Notes: generated by a model from the sequence alone, not told the origin. 64,000 nt of DNA from Pedobacter steynii (GCF_900103665.1 NZ_FNGY01000002.1:496001-560000), one strand, 5' to 3'; positions 1 to 10,009 are shown, counted from the first letter of the stretch. A program made the numbers and translations.

Positions 1-110
1 AGGACCTTTGAACGCCCTCTTTTTCATTAATCGTAGATGAAAAGTAAGAAAACACACATTAACCGGATATGAAACTCATTTTTTGCCTTCGGTAAAATGA
101 TTTTTTTTAC

Positions 111-148
111 CAAAAAAAGGGCCGGGCAGAAAAATTCCGGCCCGGCCC
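111..148 (-). terminator. Rho-independent terminator of the flavin oxidoreductase gene
   Basis: A 9-bp GC-only stem pairs 119-127 (GGGCCGGGC) with 140-148 (GCCCGGCCC). Read on the minus strand it is followed by a run of seven T (the A run at 112-118). It lies 30 bases past the stop codon of the minus-strand gene ending at 178, so it fits that gene's transcription end. Confidence 0.85.
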
Positions 149-177
149 CTTTATCCAGACGCTCCGCGCCCTCCTGA

Positions 178-1200
178 TTATTTTTTTAACAATGGTGCTA
201 CCGCTGTACCGATCAGATTGATGGATTTAAGTTGTTGCTCATGGGATAAATTCCCGGTATCCATTTGGAAAGTAAACCTCGATACACCACCGAGTGCTTC
301 CGAATGCCTAAGGATTTTTGCAGCTATTTCTTCTGGGCTACCCACTAAAAGTGCACCTTCAGGGCCTAACTGAGATTCAAAACGATCCCTGGTCATTGGT
401 GGCCATCCGCGTTCCTTGCCGATATTGGTCATGGATTTAGCATATCCGGGATAGAATTCATCCTGTGCCTGCTGACTTCCTTCGGCAACATATCCTAAGG
501 AGTGGATACCCACTTTTAGCTGATCTTCTGAGAAGCCCGCTTCTTTTCCTGCTTTACGGTATAAATCTACCAGCGGGCGGAACTGGTGTGTCTGCCCGCC
601 AATAATGGCGACCATCAATGGCAATCCGAGCATTCCTGCACGGGCAAATGACTGTGGCGTACCACCAACACCAAGCCAGATCGGTAATTTGTCCTGAACC
701 GGTCTTGGATAGATCGACTGGTTGACTAAAGCAGGGCGAAACTGACCCGACCAGGTTACTTTTTCATGGTCACGGATTTGCAGTAATAAATCGAGTTTCT
801 CGGTAAACAGATGATCGTAATCCTGAAGTTTATAACCAAACAAGGGGAAAGCATCCGTAAACGAACCACGACCAACCACCATCTCCGCACGGCCCTGAGA
901 AATCAGATCCAGGGTAGCAAAATCCTGGAAAGCACGCACCGGATCAGCAGCACTCAAAACTGTTACCGCACTGGTTAACCTGATGTTTTTTGTCCTGCCT
1001 GCCGCGGCCGACAGGATATTACTGGGCGCTGAATCCAGAAACTCACGCCTGTGGTGTTCCCCGATTCCGAAAACATCAATTCCGGATTGATCGGCATATT
1101 CAATTCTTTCCAGTAGCTGAGCAATTGCTGTGGCATCACTCAGGGCATCCGGCCCATCTATATTAAACTTCGCTGCAAAACTATCTATTCCTAATTCCAT
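178..1200 (-). CDS. LLM-class flavin-dependent oxidoreductase (luciferase-like monooxygenase)
   Basis: 340 residues, the usual size for single-domain bacterial luciferase-like (LLM) proteins, which fold as a TIM barrel and use FMN or F420 to oxidise small organic substrates in the cytoplasm. The family signature is visible: the N-terminal ELGIDSF strand, the GIGEHHRREF segment near residues 45-55, the SAVTVLSAADPVRAFQDFATLDL segment type near 77-100, and RAEMVVGRGSF near 104-114. The C-terminal GSPEEIAAKIL segment is also typical. It is transcribed alone, divergently from the FecR gene at 1467, and ends in a strong terminator. The substrate cannot be told from sequence. The start ATG is well placed at the conserved N-terminus. 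Confidence 0.92.
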   Translation of the reverse strand: MELGIDSFAAKFNIDGPDALSDATAIAQLLERIEYADQSGIDVFGIGEHHRREFLDSAPSNILSAAAGRTKNIRLTSAVTVLSAADPVRAFQDFATLDLISQGRAEMVVGRGSFTDAFPLFGYKLQDYDHLFTEKLDLLLQIRDHEKVTWSGQFRPALVNQSIYPRPVQDKLPIWLGVGGTPQSFARAGMLGLPLMVAIIGGQTHQFRPLVDLYRKAGKEAGFSEDQLKVGIHSLGYVAEGSQQAQDEFYPGYAKSMTNIGKERGWPPMTRDRFESQLGPEGALLVGSPEEIAAKILRHSEALGGVSRFTFQMDTGNLSHEQQLKSINLIGTAVAPLLKK

Positions 1201-1466
1201 ATCAAATCCTGTTTTAATTGCTGTCTTTTTCTTGAAAATTATGTTCCCCCAGCTGTGCCTCCTAAATATTTAGCGCTTTAACACTGGGCATATACAAACA
1301 TAAGGAAGATAAATTACGCTGATCTTGAGGTATGGTAAGAACTGCTTTACTCTTGAATTTTTGAAATAATTGATCTCATTATCAGTTGTTTGTGATTTTT
1401 ATCAAAAAAAACAAGTAAACCGAAGCTCATTTCTGCACTATAAAATATCAACCATATGATATACTC

Positions 1467-2510
1467 ATGAAGAAGCCTGAGCTTACTATAGAAGAATTGC
1501 TGAACGATACTGAATTTATAGATTACTGTTTAACGGAAAGTCAGGGCATTCCCGACAAATGGCGACAACAGCTCCTCCATTATCCTCAGAATGAAAAGAC
1601 GTTTGAAAAAGCAAAATCGTACATGCGGTTATTGGAAGGGAAGATGTCGGAAGAGCTGATCGAAGCGAAGCAGCTCAACTTCATCGCATTGTTTAGAAAA
1701 GTACAGCAGGAAAAGCTGGAGCAGGAGCAACGGACAAAGGTTAAAACAAGCCAGCCATTGTTATGGATCGGGATTGCCGCTTCCCTGTTACTGGTATTGA
1801 GTACGGCTATTTTTCTTTTTAAAGCGAAAAGCAAGCTGGTGAGTACTTATGAGAATTTGGCAGGGAAATCTATCGAATCAGGCAGGAGAAGCCAGAAAAG
1901 TATTACCCTGGCAGATGGTACTGAAGCCATTATTTATCCAGGTGCGAAATTGGTCATCTCTGATGATTACAATGATGACTTCAGGGAAGTCGCCGTTTAC
2001 GGGCAAGTGTTTTTTAAGATTTTCCCTCAGAAAGACAAACCTTTCATCGCTTATAGTAAGCATACCACGACTACCGCATTGGGAACTGCTTTCTATGTCA
2101 GGGATTTCAAAAACACAGCGCAATCCACTGTCATTCTGGTCAACGGAAATGTAAAAGTACAGGCACCCGGAAGTAAGCAGGTCGGGTTTCTGGAGCCGGG
2201 AACGATGATGCTGGTCAGCAACAAAACCGGAGCTGCCGAGAAAAGAACGGTCAGCAAACAGGAACTGACAGAACTGCTGGAGCAAAAGCTCAATTTCAAC
2301 GACAGCAATACCATTAACGTGATCGATAAGCTGGAGATATACTATGGAGCTGAAATCGATATCAGTCGTTGTCATGGCGAATTGAAGAAAATCACTGGTG
2401 ATTATTCCGGTCAGTCGCTTTCCAATATCCTCAGTTCCATTGCCTATATCAACCACCTGAGCTGGAGGATTGATGAGGAGCAGCACATCATTTTCGAGCC
2501 ATTACCATAA
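1467..2510 (+). CDS. FecR-family anti-sigma factor (module A)
   Basis: 347 residues with the layout of Bacteroidetes FecR regulators: a cytoplasmic N-terminus (1-96) that would bind an ECF sigma factor, one membrane helix at about 98-118, a periplasmic FecR domain at about 135-235 (with the SGRRSQKSITLADGTEAIIYPGAKL stretch split around residue 140-160), and a C-terminal DUF4974-like domain at about 270-345. Known role: it receives the signal from the STN domain of a SusC/TonB transporter and releases or activates its sigma factor. No sigma gene lies directly upstream. The likely partner is the ECF sigma gene at 9991-10584, at the other end of the locus and on the other strand. SusC follows after 53 bases. 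Confidence 0.93.
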   Translation: MKKPELTIEELLNDTEFIDYCLTESQGIPDKWRQQLLHYPQNEKTFEKAKSYMRLLEGKMSEELIEAKQLNFIALFRKVQQEKLEQEQRTKVKTSQPLLWIGIAASLLLVLSTAIFLFKAKSKLVSTYENLAGKSIESGRRSQKSITLADGTEAIIYPGAKLVISDDYNDDFREVAVYGQVFFKIFPQKDKPFIAYSKHTTTTALGTAFYVRDFKNTAQSTVILVNGNVKVQAPGSKQVGFLEPGTMMLVSNKTGAAEKRTVSKQELTELLEQKLNFNDSNTINVIDKLEIYYGAEIDISRCHGELKKITGDYSGQSLSNILSSIAYINHLSWRIDEEQHIIFEPLP

Positions 2511-2563
2511 TTCCCTCAAAACCTAATTAACCAAATATAAACCAACCAAATCATTCTAATTCT

Positions 2564-5500
2564 ATGAGAAAAAAGCAGCTACTTCATGCGGACGATTTTT
2601 TCTCCTTTTTACTGTTACTCTTGTTGCTGACTGGTCCCTCGATCCTGACGACCTCAACAGCACAGGCAACGGGCTTGAAAAAAAAGGAGGTCTTTTCCAT
2701 CGGCTTTAATAAAGAACCCATTCTGGAGGTATTCTCCAAAATCGAGCGGATTTCCGATTTACGGTTTTCGTATAGCCGGGAGGACATGAAAAAGGTAGTC
2801 CCGATTACGATGGCAGAGAAAGAAAGAAACATCATTCAGCTGTTAAAAGAACTGAGCACAAAATCAGGGCTTAATTTCAACATTTCAAAGAACCTTGTTG
2901 CTGTCCTCCCCCGGAAAGACTTTTCCTTTGAACCAGAGAAAAAAGCCCTGCCTGTGCAGAAAGTAAAAGCAGATACGCTGATTCAGGGCGTAGTAATGGA
3001 CAGCCTGCAAAGACCGCTTCCGGGAGTTTCCGTTTATGTGAAAACTAAGCTCGGTGTAGGAACGAGTACAGATGTGAATGGGCGTTACTCTCTTAAAGTA
3101 CCGGCAAATGCTATCCTCGTTTTCAAAATGGTGGGTTACATTTCGGTAGAGAAGCCCGCCAATCAGCCCATTGTAAATGTCTCGCTGAAAGAAGACAATT
3201 CTACACTCGATGAGGTTCAGGTGGTGGCATTTGGAACCCAGAAAAAGGAGAGTGTGGTCGGTGCGATTACGACGATTAAACCTTCTGAACTAAAGGTTCC
3301 TTCCAGCAACCTCACCACTGCTTTGTCCGGACGTGTGGCGGGGATGATTGCCTATCAGCGCAGTGGAGAACCAGGACAGGACAATGCGGAGTTTTTTATC
3401 CGCGGTGCGGCAACCTTCGGCTATAAAAAAGAACCCCTGATTTTAATTGACGGACTGGAATTGACGGCAACGGACCTCGCCCGCCTGCAGCCTAATGATA
3501 TTGCCAGTTTTTCTGTCCTTAAAGATGCGACCTCTGCAGCTGTTTATGGTGCCAGGGGAGCAAACGGGATTATCCTTGTGACCACAAAAAGGGGATACGA
3601 TGGGAAAGCGAGAATTAATCTTGAACATAATTATTCCCTGTCACAGCCCACTAAAAATATAGATCTCGCTGATCCCATTACTTTTATGCAGCTCCATAAT
3701 GAGGCGATCTCTACCAGAGATCCTTTAGGGAAATTACTCTATTCGCAGAATAAAATTGATGCTACGGCTGCGGGAATTAATCCAGTCGTTTATCCTGCTA
3801 CAGACTGGATGGACCTCCTGCTGATGAAAACCACGCAGAACCAAAGAAGCAATTTAAGCATCACGGGCGGGGGTAAAGTAGCCAGCTATTTTGTAACCGG
3901 AACGATGAATAAGGACAACGGGATTATGAAGGTCGACAGCCGTAATAATTTCAATAATAACATCAAACTGAGCTCTTACTCCCTGCGCTCCAATGTGGAT
4001 GTCAACATTACCCCAACTACCCAGATGGCGGTAAGGCTTTATGGAAACTTCGATGACTATACCGGACCCGTTGATGGGGGAACAGGGGTGTATAAGAAAA
4101 TTATGAATACCAATCCGGTATTGTTCCTTCCTTATTATGCACCCGATGCAGCCCACCAGCATACACAGCACATCCTGTTTGGGAATTCGGAGACTGGTGG
4201 TTTTCTGAACCCCTACGCGGATATGGTAAAAGGGTATAAAGATTCTTCAAGGTCATTGATGCTGGCACAGATAGAAATTAAACAAGACCTGTCTGGTTTC
4301 CTTTTCCCCGGACTAAAAGCACGTTTGATGGCCAGTACACAAAGAAGGTCTTACTTCGATGTGCAAAGAACTTATAATCCTTTCTATTATAATTTAAGCA
4401 ATTACGATAAATCGACGAATGAATATGTATTAAATGTACTCAACGAATCAAGCGGAACCGAAACCCTGGATTACAGGGAAGGCTCAAAAGAGATTTCTAC
4501 CTCTTCCTATATGGAAACAGCACTGAATTATGATGAGGTTTTTGGAGGTAAACATGCCATCAGTGGCATGTTGGTCGGCATCCTGCGCAATAGCATTGCG
4601 GCCAATTCCGGCTCATTACAAGCTTCCCTTCCTTTCCGGAATGTTGGTTTTTCAGGGCGTTTCTCTTATGGCTATAACAGCCGGTATACGGCAGAGCTGA
4701 ACTTTGGGTACAATGGATCGGAGCGCTTTTCTGAGGATAAACGCTTTGGCTTTTTTCCATCGGCAGGAATTGCCTGGAACATCTCCAATGAACCGTTTTG
4801 GGGCGGACTGAAGAAGATCGTTTCCAGCTTTAAACTGCGTGCGACCTATGGTTTAATCGGAAATGACGCGATCGGCGATCAGAGCGACCGTTTCTTTTAC
4901 CTTTCTGATGTTAACCTGAATAATGGAGACAGAGGGGCCACCTTCGGGCAAAATTTCGAATATTCCCGGCCGGGTGTATCGGTGAACAGGTACGACAACA
5001 GGAACATCACCTGGGAAACGGCAAGGAGACTCAATCTCGGTTTCGACCTGCAGATCAAAGATTTTAACATCACTGCGGATTATTCAACCGATAAACGGGA
5101 AAGCATCCTGATGAACAGGGCCTTTATTCCAACTACCATGGGTTTATCTGCGGGAGTGCGGGCAAATGTTGGTCAGGCAAGATCTAAAGCATTTGAATCT
5201 TCTGTCAACTATACCAAAAGCTTCGACAATTCCTTTTTTGTAAGTGGGACCGCAAACTTTACCTATGCCACCAACAGCTACCTTAAAGTAGAAGAACCTG
5301 AATATGCAGAAGCTTACCGTACTTTGGTGGGCCGCCCTTTGAATCAGCAGGAAGGATACATTGCCGAACGCCTGTTTATAGACGAAGCAGACATTAAAAA
5401 TTCTCCGGTGCAGACTTTCGGAACCTATTTGCCCGGCGATATCAAATACCGTGATTTGAATGGCGACGGACAAATCACGCCCGCCGATAGAATTGGTCTT

Positions 5501-6025
5501 GGTTTCCCGACCTCTCCGGAGATTGTCTATGGATTCGGCTTCTCTGTAGGATATAAAGGCTTCGATTTTTCAAGTTTCTTTAACGGCCTGGGCCGCACTT
5601 CTTTCTGGATTACCAATTATCAAACGGATGGTGATCTGGCTAGAAATGGAGATACTTCTCCTTTTATTAACGATAGCAGGGCTTTGTTATCGGCTTATGC
5701 AAACAGTCATTGGTCTGAGGATAACCGCAATTTATATGCCCTGTGGCCACGCTTATCGACGAATAATATTGCCAATAACAGTCAGACGAGTACCTGGTTT
5801 ATGCGAAATGGCGCTTTGCTCAGGTTAAAACAGGTAGAATTGGGCTATACCTTTCCTACCAAAATGACGAGCAAATTCTACATTCAGAAACTAAGGATTT
5901 ATGCCAATGGCAGCAATTTGCTCACGTTTAGCAAATTCAAACTCTGGGACCCTGAGCTGGGCGGTAATGCCTTCAATTATCCGGTTCAACGGGTATTCAA
6001 TTTTGGTGTTAATGTGACCTTTTAA
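2564..6025 (+). CDS. SusC/RagA-family TonB-linked outer membrane transporter (module A)
   Basis: 1153 residues. After a hydrophobic signal segment (about 14-35) comes an STN signalling domain (about 45-117), a carboxypeptidase-regulatory-like beta-sandwich (about 140-215, motif PLPGVSVYVK), a TonB-box/plug region (about 220-335 with FIRGAATFG, PLILIDGLEL and SVLKDATSAAVYGARGANGIILVTTKRG-type segments) and a long beta-barrel ending in the terminal aromatic typical of outer-membrane proteins (NVTF). It imports an oligomer delivered by the SusD partner, using TonB energy. The STN domain makes it a signalling transporter that acts through FecR. The SusD gene starts 11 bases after its stop, so the two are co-transcribed. 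Substrate unknown. Confidence 0.95.
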   Translation: MRKKQLLHADDFFSFLLLLLLLTGPSILTTSTAQATGLKKKEVFSIGFNKEPILEVFSKIERISDLRFSYSREDMKKVVPITMAEKERNIIQLLKELSTKSGLNFNISKNLVAVLPRKDFSFEPEKKALPVQKVKADTLIQGVVMDSLQRPLPGVSVYVKTKLGVGTSTDVNGRYSLKVPANAILVFKMVGYISVEKPANQPIVNVSLKEDNSTLDEVQVVAFGTQKKESVVGAITTIKPSELKVPSSNLTTALSGRVAGMIAYQRSGEPGQDNAEFFIRGAATFGYKKEPLILIDGLELTATDLARLQPNDIASFSVLKDATSAAVYGARGANGIILVTTKRGYDGKARINLEHNYSLSQPTKNIDLADPITFMQLHNEAISTRDPLGKLLYSQNKIDATAAGINPVVYPATDWMDLLLMKTTQNQRSNLSITGGGKVASYFVTGTMNKDNGIMKVDSRNNFNNNIKLSSYSLRSNVDVNITPTTQMAVRLYGNFDDYTGPVDGGTGVYKKIMNTNPVLFLPYYAPDAAHQHTQHILFGNSETGGFLNPYADMVKGYKDSSRSLMLAQIEIKQDLSGFLFPGLKARLMASTQRRSYFDVQRTYNPFYYNLSNYDKSTNEYVLNVLNESSGTETLDYREGSKEISTSSYMETALNYDEVFGGKHAISGMLVGILRNSIAANSGSLQASLPFRNVGFSGRFSYGYNSRYTAELNFGYNGSERFSEDKRFGFFPSAGIAWNISNEPFWGGLKKIVSSFKLRATYGLIGNDAIGDQSDRFFYLSDVNLNNGDRGATFGQNFEYSRPGVSVNRYDNRNITWETARRLNLGFDLQIKDFNITADYSTDKRESILMNRAFIPTTMGLSAGVRANVGQARSKAFESSVNYTKSFDNSFFVSGTANFTYATNSYLKVEEPEYAEAYRTLVGRPLNQQEGYIAERLFIDEADIKNSPVQTFGTYLPGDIKYRDLNGDGQITPADRIGLGFPTSPEIVYGFGFSVGYKGFDFSSFFNGLGRTSFWITNYQTDGDLARNGDTSPFINDSRALLSAYANSHWSEDNRNLYALWPRLSTNNIANNSQTSTWFMRNGALLRLKQVELGYTFPTKMTSKFYIQKLRIYANGSNLLTFSKFKLWDPELGGNAFNYPVQRVFNFGVNVTF

Positions 6026-6036
6026 CAATTAAAGAA

Positions 6037-7941
6037 ATGAAGAAACTAAATATATTAATCCTGATCATCGTACTTTCTACGCTGAATTCCTGTAAAAAAT
6101 ACCTGGATGTGGTTCCTGATAATATCGCCACTATCGGCAGCGCATTTTCTATGAGGTCGCAGGCAGAAAAATTCCTGTTTACCTGTTATTCTTACCTGCC
6201 AAGAGAAGGCTCTCCCAGTGAAAACCCGGCCATGCTTGCGGGCGATGAATACTGGTTTTTTGACAACATTAAAAATATTGACCCTACTGCCTGGCGCATT
6301 GCAAAGGGGGAGCAGGGCATCACCAGTCCTTATCTCAACTTCTGGGATGGAGAGAATCTGGGGCAACCTTTGTTCAGAGGGATCAGGGACTGCAATATTT
6401 TTCTTGAAAACATCAATTCCGTGCTGGATATGAGTGATTTTGAGAAGAAGAAATGGAGTGCAGAAGTGAAATTTTTAAAAGCCTATTACCATTTCTACCT
6501 CATGAGAATGTATGGGCCAATTCCCATCATTGATAAAAATATGCCCGTTTCGGCTTCGCCTGAAGAGGTCAAAGTATTTCGGCAGCCCATCGATAAATGT
6601 GCAGATTACCTTGCCGGACTGCTGGATGAAGCAGCAACAGATCTACCCAGCATATTAGATAAGCCGACCACAGATCTCGGACGGATTACCAAACCGATTG
6701 CCCTGGCCATTAAAGCAAGGATGCTGGTGCTTGTGGCCAGTCCCCTTTTTAATGGGAATCCTGATTTCTCCAGCTTGCAGAGCCCGGACGGAACAGTACT
6801 TTTTAATCCGGCTCCTGATCAGAAAAAATGGGAACGCGCTTTATTGGCCTGTAACGAAGCGATTTCTGTAGCAGAAAGTGCGGGTATTAAGTTATATGAA
6901 TTTATACCCAATGCAACCACCGGGGCACTTTCTCCGGAAACGCTAAGAACGCTGAGCATTCAGAATGCCGTGACGGAAAGGTGGAATACGGAACAGATTT
7001 GGGGGGCTTCCAATAGCCGTACTTACGATCTGCAAAGGAAAGCCCAGGCGAGGTTAGACCCCTCAAAATTCCTGAATGAAACGGTACAGTCTATTCTTGC
7101 ACCACCGATTAAGATTGCGGAGCTGTTCTATACCCGCAATGGCGTACCCATTACGGAGGATAAAACCTGGAATTATGCCAACCGCTTAAACCTGAGAACG
7201 GGTACCACAAATGAGAAGTTTTATATCAAACCGGGGTATAAGACGGTAGAATTGCATTTCGACAGAGAATCCCGTTTTTATGCGGATCTGGGTTTTGACG
7301 GAGGAATCTGGTATGGTCTGGGGAAGTTTAAAGATGGAAGCGATGTCTGGCCTATAGAAGCCCGGGCGGGCGGGACAGCCTCAAGAAAGGGAGCGCAGCT
7401 CTATTCCGTAACGGGATACTGGCCCAAAAAGCTGGTCAGCTATTTAAATGTCATTAATGATGATTCGGATTACCGGGTCCTGGATTATCCATGGCCAATT
7501 GTCCGCCTTGCCGACCTGTACCTGATGCATGCGGAAGCCGCGAACGAAGTCAAAGGGCCGGGACAGGAAGCGTACCAGTATCTGGATAAAGTGAGGAACA
7601 GGGCGGGATTAAAAGGAGTGGTGGAATCCTGGACTGCATTTTCAACAAATCCTTCAAAACCAGGATCAAAAGATGGATTAAGAGAGATCATTCATCAGGA
7701 AAGGCTGATCGAAATGGCATTTGAAGGGAGCCGCTTCTGGGACCTTCGCCGTTGGAAGGAAGCGCCTGCGGTGCTCAATGGACCGGTAAAAGGATGGGAT
7801 CTGGAACAGGCAACACCAGAAGGGTATTACCGGCAAAAAACATTGTATGTGCAGGCCTTCGCCCTGAAAGATTATTTCTGGCCGATCAAGGAAAGTAACA
7901 TTACGGTCAACAGAAATCTGGCTCAAAATATTGGTTGGTAG
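6037..7941 (+). CDS. SusD/RagB-family surface lipoprotein (module A)
   Basis: 634 residues, in the normal upper range for SusD-like proteins. The signal peptide ends in a lipobox with Cys19 followed by KK and a YLDVVPDN-type segment, the classical SusD N-terminus. TPR-like helices follow (AEVKFLKAYYHFYLMRMYGPIPII near 143-170). The C-terminal family marks LADLYLMHAEAANE and the DKVRNRAGLKG plus IIHQERLIEMAFEGSRFWDLRRW segments are clear. It sits on the cell surface as the lid of the SusC barrel and binds the ligand. It is tightly coupled to SusC upstream (11 bases) and to the DUF5000-type lipoprotein downstream (19 bases). Confidence 0.95.
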   Translation: MKKLNILILIIVLSTLNSCKKYLDVVPDNIATIGSAFSMRSQAEKFLFTCYSYLPREGSPSENPAMLAGDEYWFFDNIKNIDPTAWRIAKGEQGITSPYLNFWDGENLGQPLFRGIRDCNIFLENINSVLDMSDFEKKKWSAEVKFLKAYYHFYLMRMYGPIPIIDKNMPVSASPEEVKVFRQPIDKCADYLAGLLDEAATDLPSILDKPTTDLGRITKPIALAIKARMLVLVASPLFNGNPDFSSLQSPDGTVLFNPAPDQKKWERALLACNEAISVAESAGIKLYEFIPNATTGALSPETLRTLSIQNAVTERWNTEQIWGASNSRTYDLQRKAQARLDPSKFLNETVQSILAPPIKIAELFYTRNGVPITEDKTWNYANRLNLRTGTTNEKFYIKPGYKTVELHFDRESRFYADLGFDGGIWYGLGKFKDGSDVWPIEARAGGTASRKGAQLYSVTGYWPKKLVSYLNVINDDSDYRVLDYPWPIVRLADLYLMHAEAANEVKGPGQEAYQYLDKVRNRAGLKGVVESWTAFSTNPSKPGSKDGLREIIHQERLIEMAFEGSRFWDLRRWKEAPAVLNGPVKGWDLEQATPEGYYRQKTLYVQAFALKDYFWPIKESNITVNRNLAQNIGW

Positions 7942-7960
7942 ACATTAGAAAAACAGCATT

Positions 7961-9139
7961 ATGAAAATATATAAATTAATGGTTCCTGTGCTTTTATTCG
8001 CCATGATGTATGGTTGTAAGGAAGACAACGGATTGAATAAACCCTTGTTTAAAGACGGACAGAAGCCTGGAGTGGTGACAGGTGTTGTCGTAACGAATAA
8101 AAATGGCGCGGCAAAGATTACCTATAAAATTCCTGCAGACAATGACCTGTCTTACATCATGGCAGAATATGAAATCCGGCCGGGAGTAAAAAGGGAAGTA
8201 AAAGCTTCTTATAGTAATGATTCCCTGATTGTGGATGGCTTCGGGCAGGTCAAAGCTTATGAGGTGAAACTGTATGCCGTGGATAAAGGAGAGAACTTGT
8301 CGGATGCCGTAACGGTTACGGTAAATCCTTTAAGTCCGCCTTTTACAGAGGCCTTTAAAGAACTGGTTTTAAAAGATGATTTCGGAGGAATGAATGTTGC
8401 CTTTAAAAACAAAAACGAATCGGATATTGCCATTGTGGTGATTATGCCGGATAAAAATGGGGAGCTGGCCGCGATTGATACTTATTATACGAAAGCAAAA
8501 CTGGGGAATTTTAGTATCAGAGGATATGAGCCGAAACCGATACGGGTAGGTGCTTACATCAGGGACCGTTTTGGCAACTTGTCTGATACCTTGTTTAAAG
8601 AGATTACACCCATTCTGGAAATCAGGCTTGACCGCACAAAATTCAAAAAAGTGCAGCTCCCTACCGATAGGGGTGATGGATATGGTTGGGTGATGGAAAA
8701 CCTATGGAACAATTCTACCGGTGGAACTGGTTTTCACACCAATCCCGGACTGGGGTTACCGCTTTGGTTCACCTTTGATCTTGGAACCAAGGCGAAGTTG
8801 AGCCGTTTTAAAGAGTATCAGCGTGGAGAAAACTATTATGAATTTAACCATGGCAATGTCCGGAAGTTTGAACTTTGGGGATCCAATGACCCTCCTTCGG
8901 ATGGAAGCTGGACAAATTGGGTTAAACTCGGTGAATATGAATCTTTGAAGCCTTCCGGACTTCCCAATGGGCAGAATTCATCTGAAGACATCAAGTATGC
9001 GCAGGCAGGGGAAGAGTTTAATTTCGATATCAATAACCCATCAGTCAGGTACATCCGTCTTAAAATGCTTCAAAACTGGTCTAACACCGACTTTATACAC
9101 ATTATGGAACTACAGTTCTGGGGACAACCTGAATTATAA
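7961..9139 (+). CDS. DUF4959/DUF5126/DUF5000-type surface lipoprotein
   Basis: 392 residues with a lipobox Cys at residue 19 (MYGC). Two beta-sandwich, fibronectin-like segments can be seen (about 35-115 and 120-215). A C-terminal region from about 225 reads like an F5/8-type C (galactose-binding-like) domain: LWFTFDLGTKAKLSRFKEYQR, FELWGSNDPP, VRYIRLKMLQNW, IMELQFWGQ. I recall this triple architecture as DUF4959-DUF5126-DUF5000 proteins, common beside SusC/SusD pairs. It probably binds carbohydrate or glycan at the cell surface; that is inference. No hydrolase or lyase is encoded in this operon, which leaves the substrate open. Confidence 0.85.
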   Translation: MKIYKLMVPVLLFAMMYGCKEDNGLNKPLFKDGQKPGVVTGVVVTNKNGAAKITYKIPADNDLSYIMAEYEIRPGVKREVKASYSNDSLIVDGFGQVKAYEVKLYAVDKGENLSDAVTVTVNPLSPPFTEAFKELVLKDDFGGMNVAFKNKNESDIAIVVIMPDKNGELAAIDTYYTKAKLGNFSIRGYEPKPIRVGAYIRDRFGNLSDTLFKEITPILEIRLDRTKFKKVQLPTDRGDGYGWVMENLWNNSTGGTGFHTNPGLGLPLWFTFDLGTKAKLSRFKEYQRGENYYEFNHGNVRKFELWGSNDPPSDGSWTNWVKLGEYESLKPSGLPNGQNSSEDIKYAQAGEEFNFDINNPSVRYIRLKMLQNWSNTDFIHIMELQFWGQPEL

Positions 9140-9160
9140 ATCAATTAAGAATTACGCATC

Positions 9161-9832
9161 ATGAAATATATCATCATATTGTTACTGGCCGTTACATTGG
9201 TTGCCTGTTCCAAAATGGGAGATCCCATTGCAGAATACGTGAAGAATGGGGAGCTCATTTATGCCACCCGTGTAGATTCCTTAAAGGTCATAGGAGGTAA
9301 AGAACGGATCAGGCTGACCTGGATCCTTCCGCCAAATAAAACAGCCGTTAAAACCATCATTCACTGGAATGCCGGTAAAAATACAAAAGAGTTTATTTTG
9401 CCGGCTTCAGCTACGGGGGTGTACGAAGGGCTTCTGGACCCGATGGCCGAAGGTTCTTATTTATTTAACGTATTTACTGAAGACCGGATTGGGAATAAAT
9501 CTGTAGGCTTGACCATCGCCGGAAGTGCTTATGGCAACAACTACCAGAATTCAATTTTAAACAGAAATATTGTTTCTACGTCTGTTAACCCTGATTCTGT
9601 CCTCATCAACTGGGGCAGTGCAGAGCGGGGTAATGTAGCCACAGCGTTGACTTATACCGATGTCGATGGCATAGACCGCAGGCTTCTGATTAAATCTACG
9701 GAACAAAAATCAGTGGTCAAAAGGGTGAAAAAAGGAAGCTCAATTGCTTTTCAGGGCCTTTATCTTCCGGAAGCCTTATCTACGGATACTTTCAGGGTTG
9801 CAAAGAAGGATTTTTTATTGGTTAACCCTTAG
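9161..9832 (+). CDS. DUF4998-type lipoprotein
   Basis: 223 residues with a short lipoprotein signal peptide (Cys16, VACSKMGDP). It consists of two fibronectin-like beta-sandwich repeats (about 35-110 and 115-205). The segment RIRLTWILPPNKTAVKTIIHWNAG is typical of DUF4998 proteins found at the end of SusCD loci. It is the last gene of the module A operon, 21 bases after the preceding stop, and a 16-bp hairpin terminator follows. Probably an accessory ligand-binding surface protein; no catalytic residues are evident. Confidence 0.85.
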   Translation: MKYIIILLLAVTLVACSKMGDPIAEYVKNGELIYATRVDSLKVIGGKERIRLTWILPPNKTAVKTIIHWNAGKNTKEFILPASATGVYEGLLDPMAEGSYLFNVFTEDRIGNKSVGLTIAGSAYGNNYQNSILNRNIVSTSVNPDSVLINWGSAERGNVATALTYTDVDGIDRRLLIKSTEQKSVVKRVKKGSSIAFQGLYLPEALSTDTFRVAKKDFLLVNP

Positions 9833-9852
9833 CGGGGATCAGCTTAGAAGAA

Positions 9853-9903
9853 AAATACAGGAAAGAGGGGCAGGGAGCAATCCTGATCCTCTTTCCTGTA
9901 TTT
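9853..9903. terminator. Bidirectional hairpin terminator between module A operon and sigma gene
   Basis: A perfect 16-bp stem pairs 9853-9868 (AAATACAGGAAAGAGG) with 9888-9903 (CCTCTTTCCTGTATTT). It has A-rich and T-rich outer ends, so it can act on both strands. It lies 20 bases after the stop at 9832 and between convergent transcripts. Confidence 0.85.
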
Positions 9904-9923
9904 CAAAGCGCCGGATTCCTGTG

Positions 9924-10009
9924 TTTTGAGCAGTCGGATTCCTTAATCTTTTGAGGGGCCAGGTTCTTTATCTTTTGAGGGCCAGGTTCTTTATCGTTTG
10001 AGGAGCCAG
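9924..10009. repeat. Short tandem repeat, about 24-bp unit, overlapping the sigma gene end
   Basis: Units can be aligned at 9924-9948 (degenerate), 9949-9972, 9973-9995 and 9996-10009 (partial). The shared core is TTTTGAGGGGCCAGGTTC followed by TTTATC. The partial unit codes for the last residues of the ECF sigma factor (WLLKR), and the other units repeat that gene end just past its stop codon. This looks like slippage duplication of the gene's 3' end. Confidence 0.85.

Noticed and set aside
1..110. A gene end at the left edge
   Set aside because: A few codons stay open in one frame before a stop, but nothing identifies a protein; too short to call.
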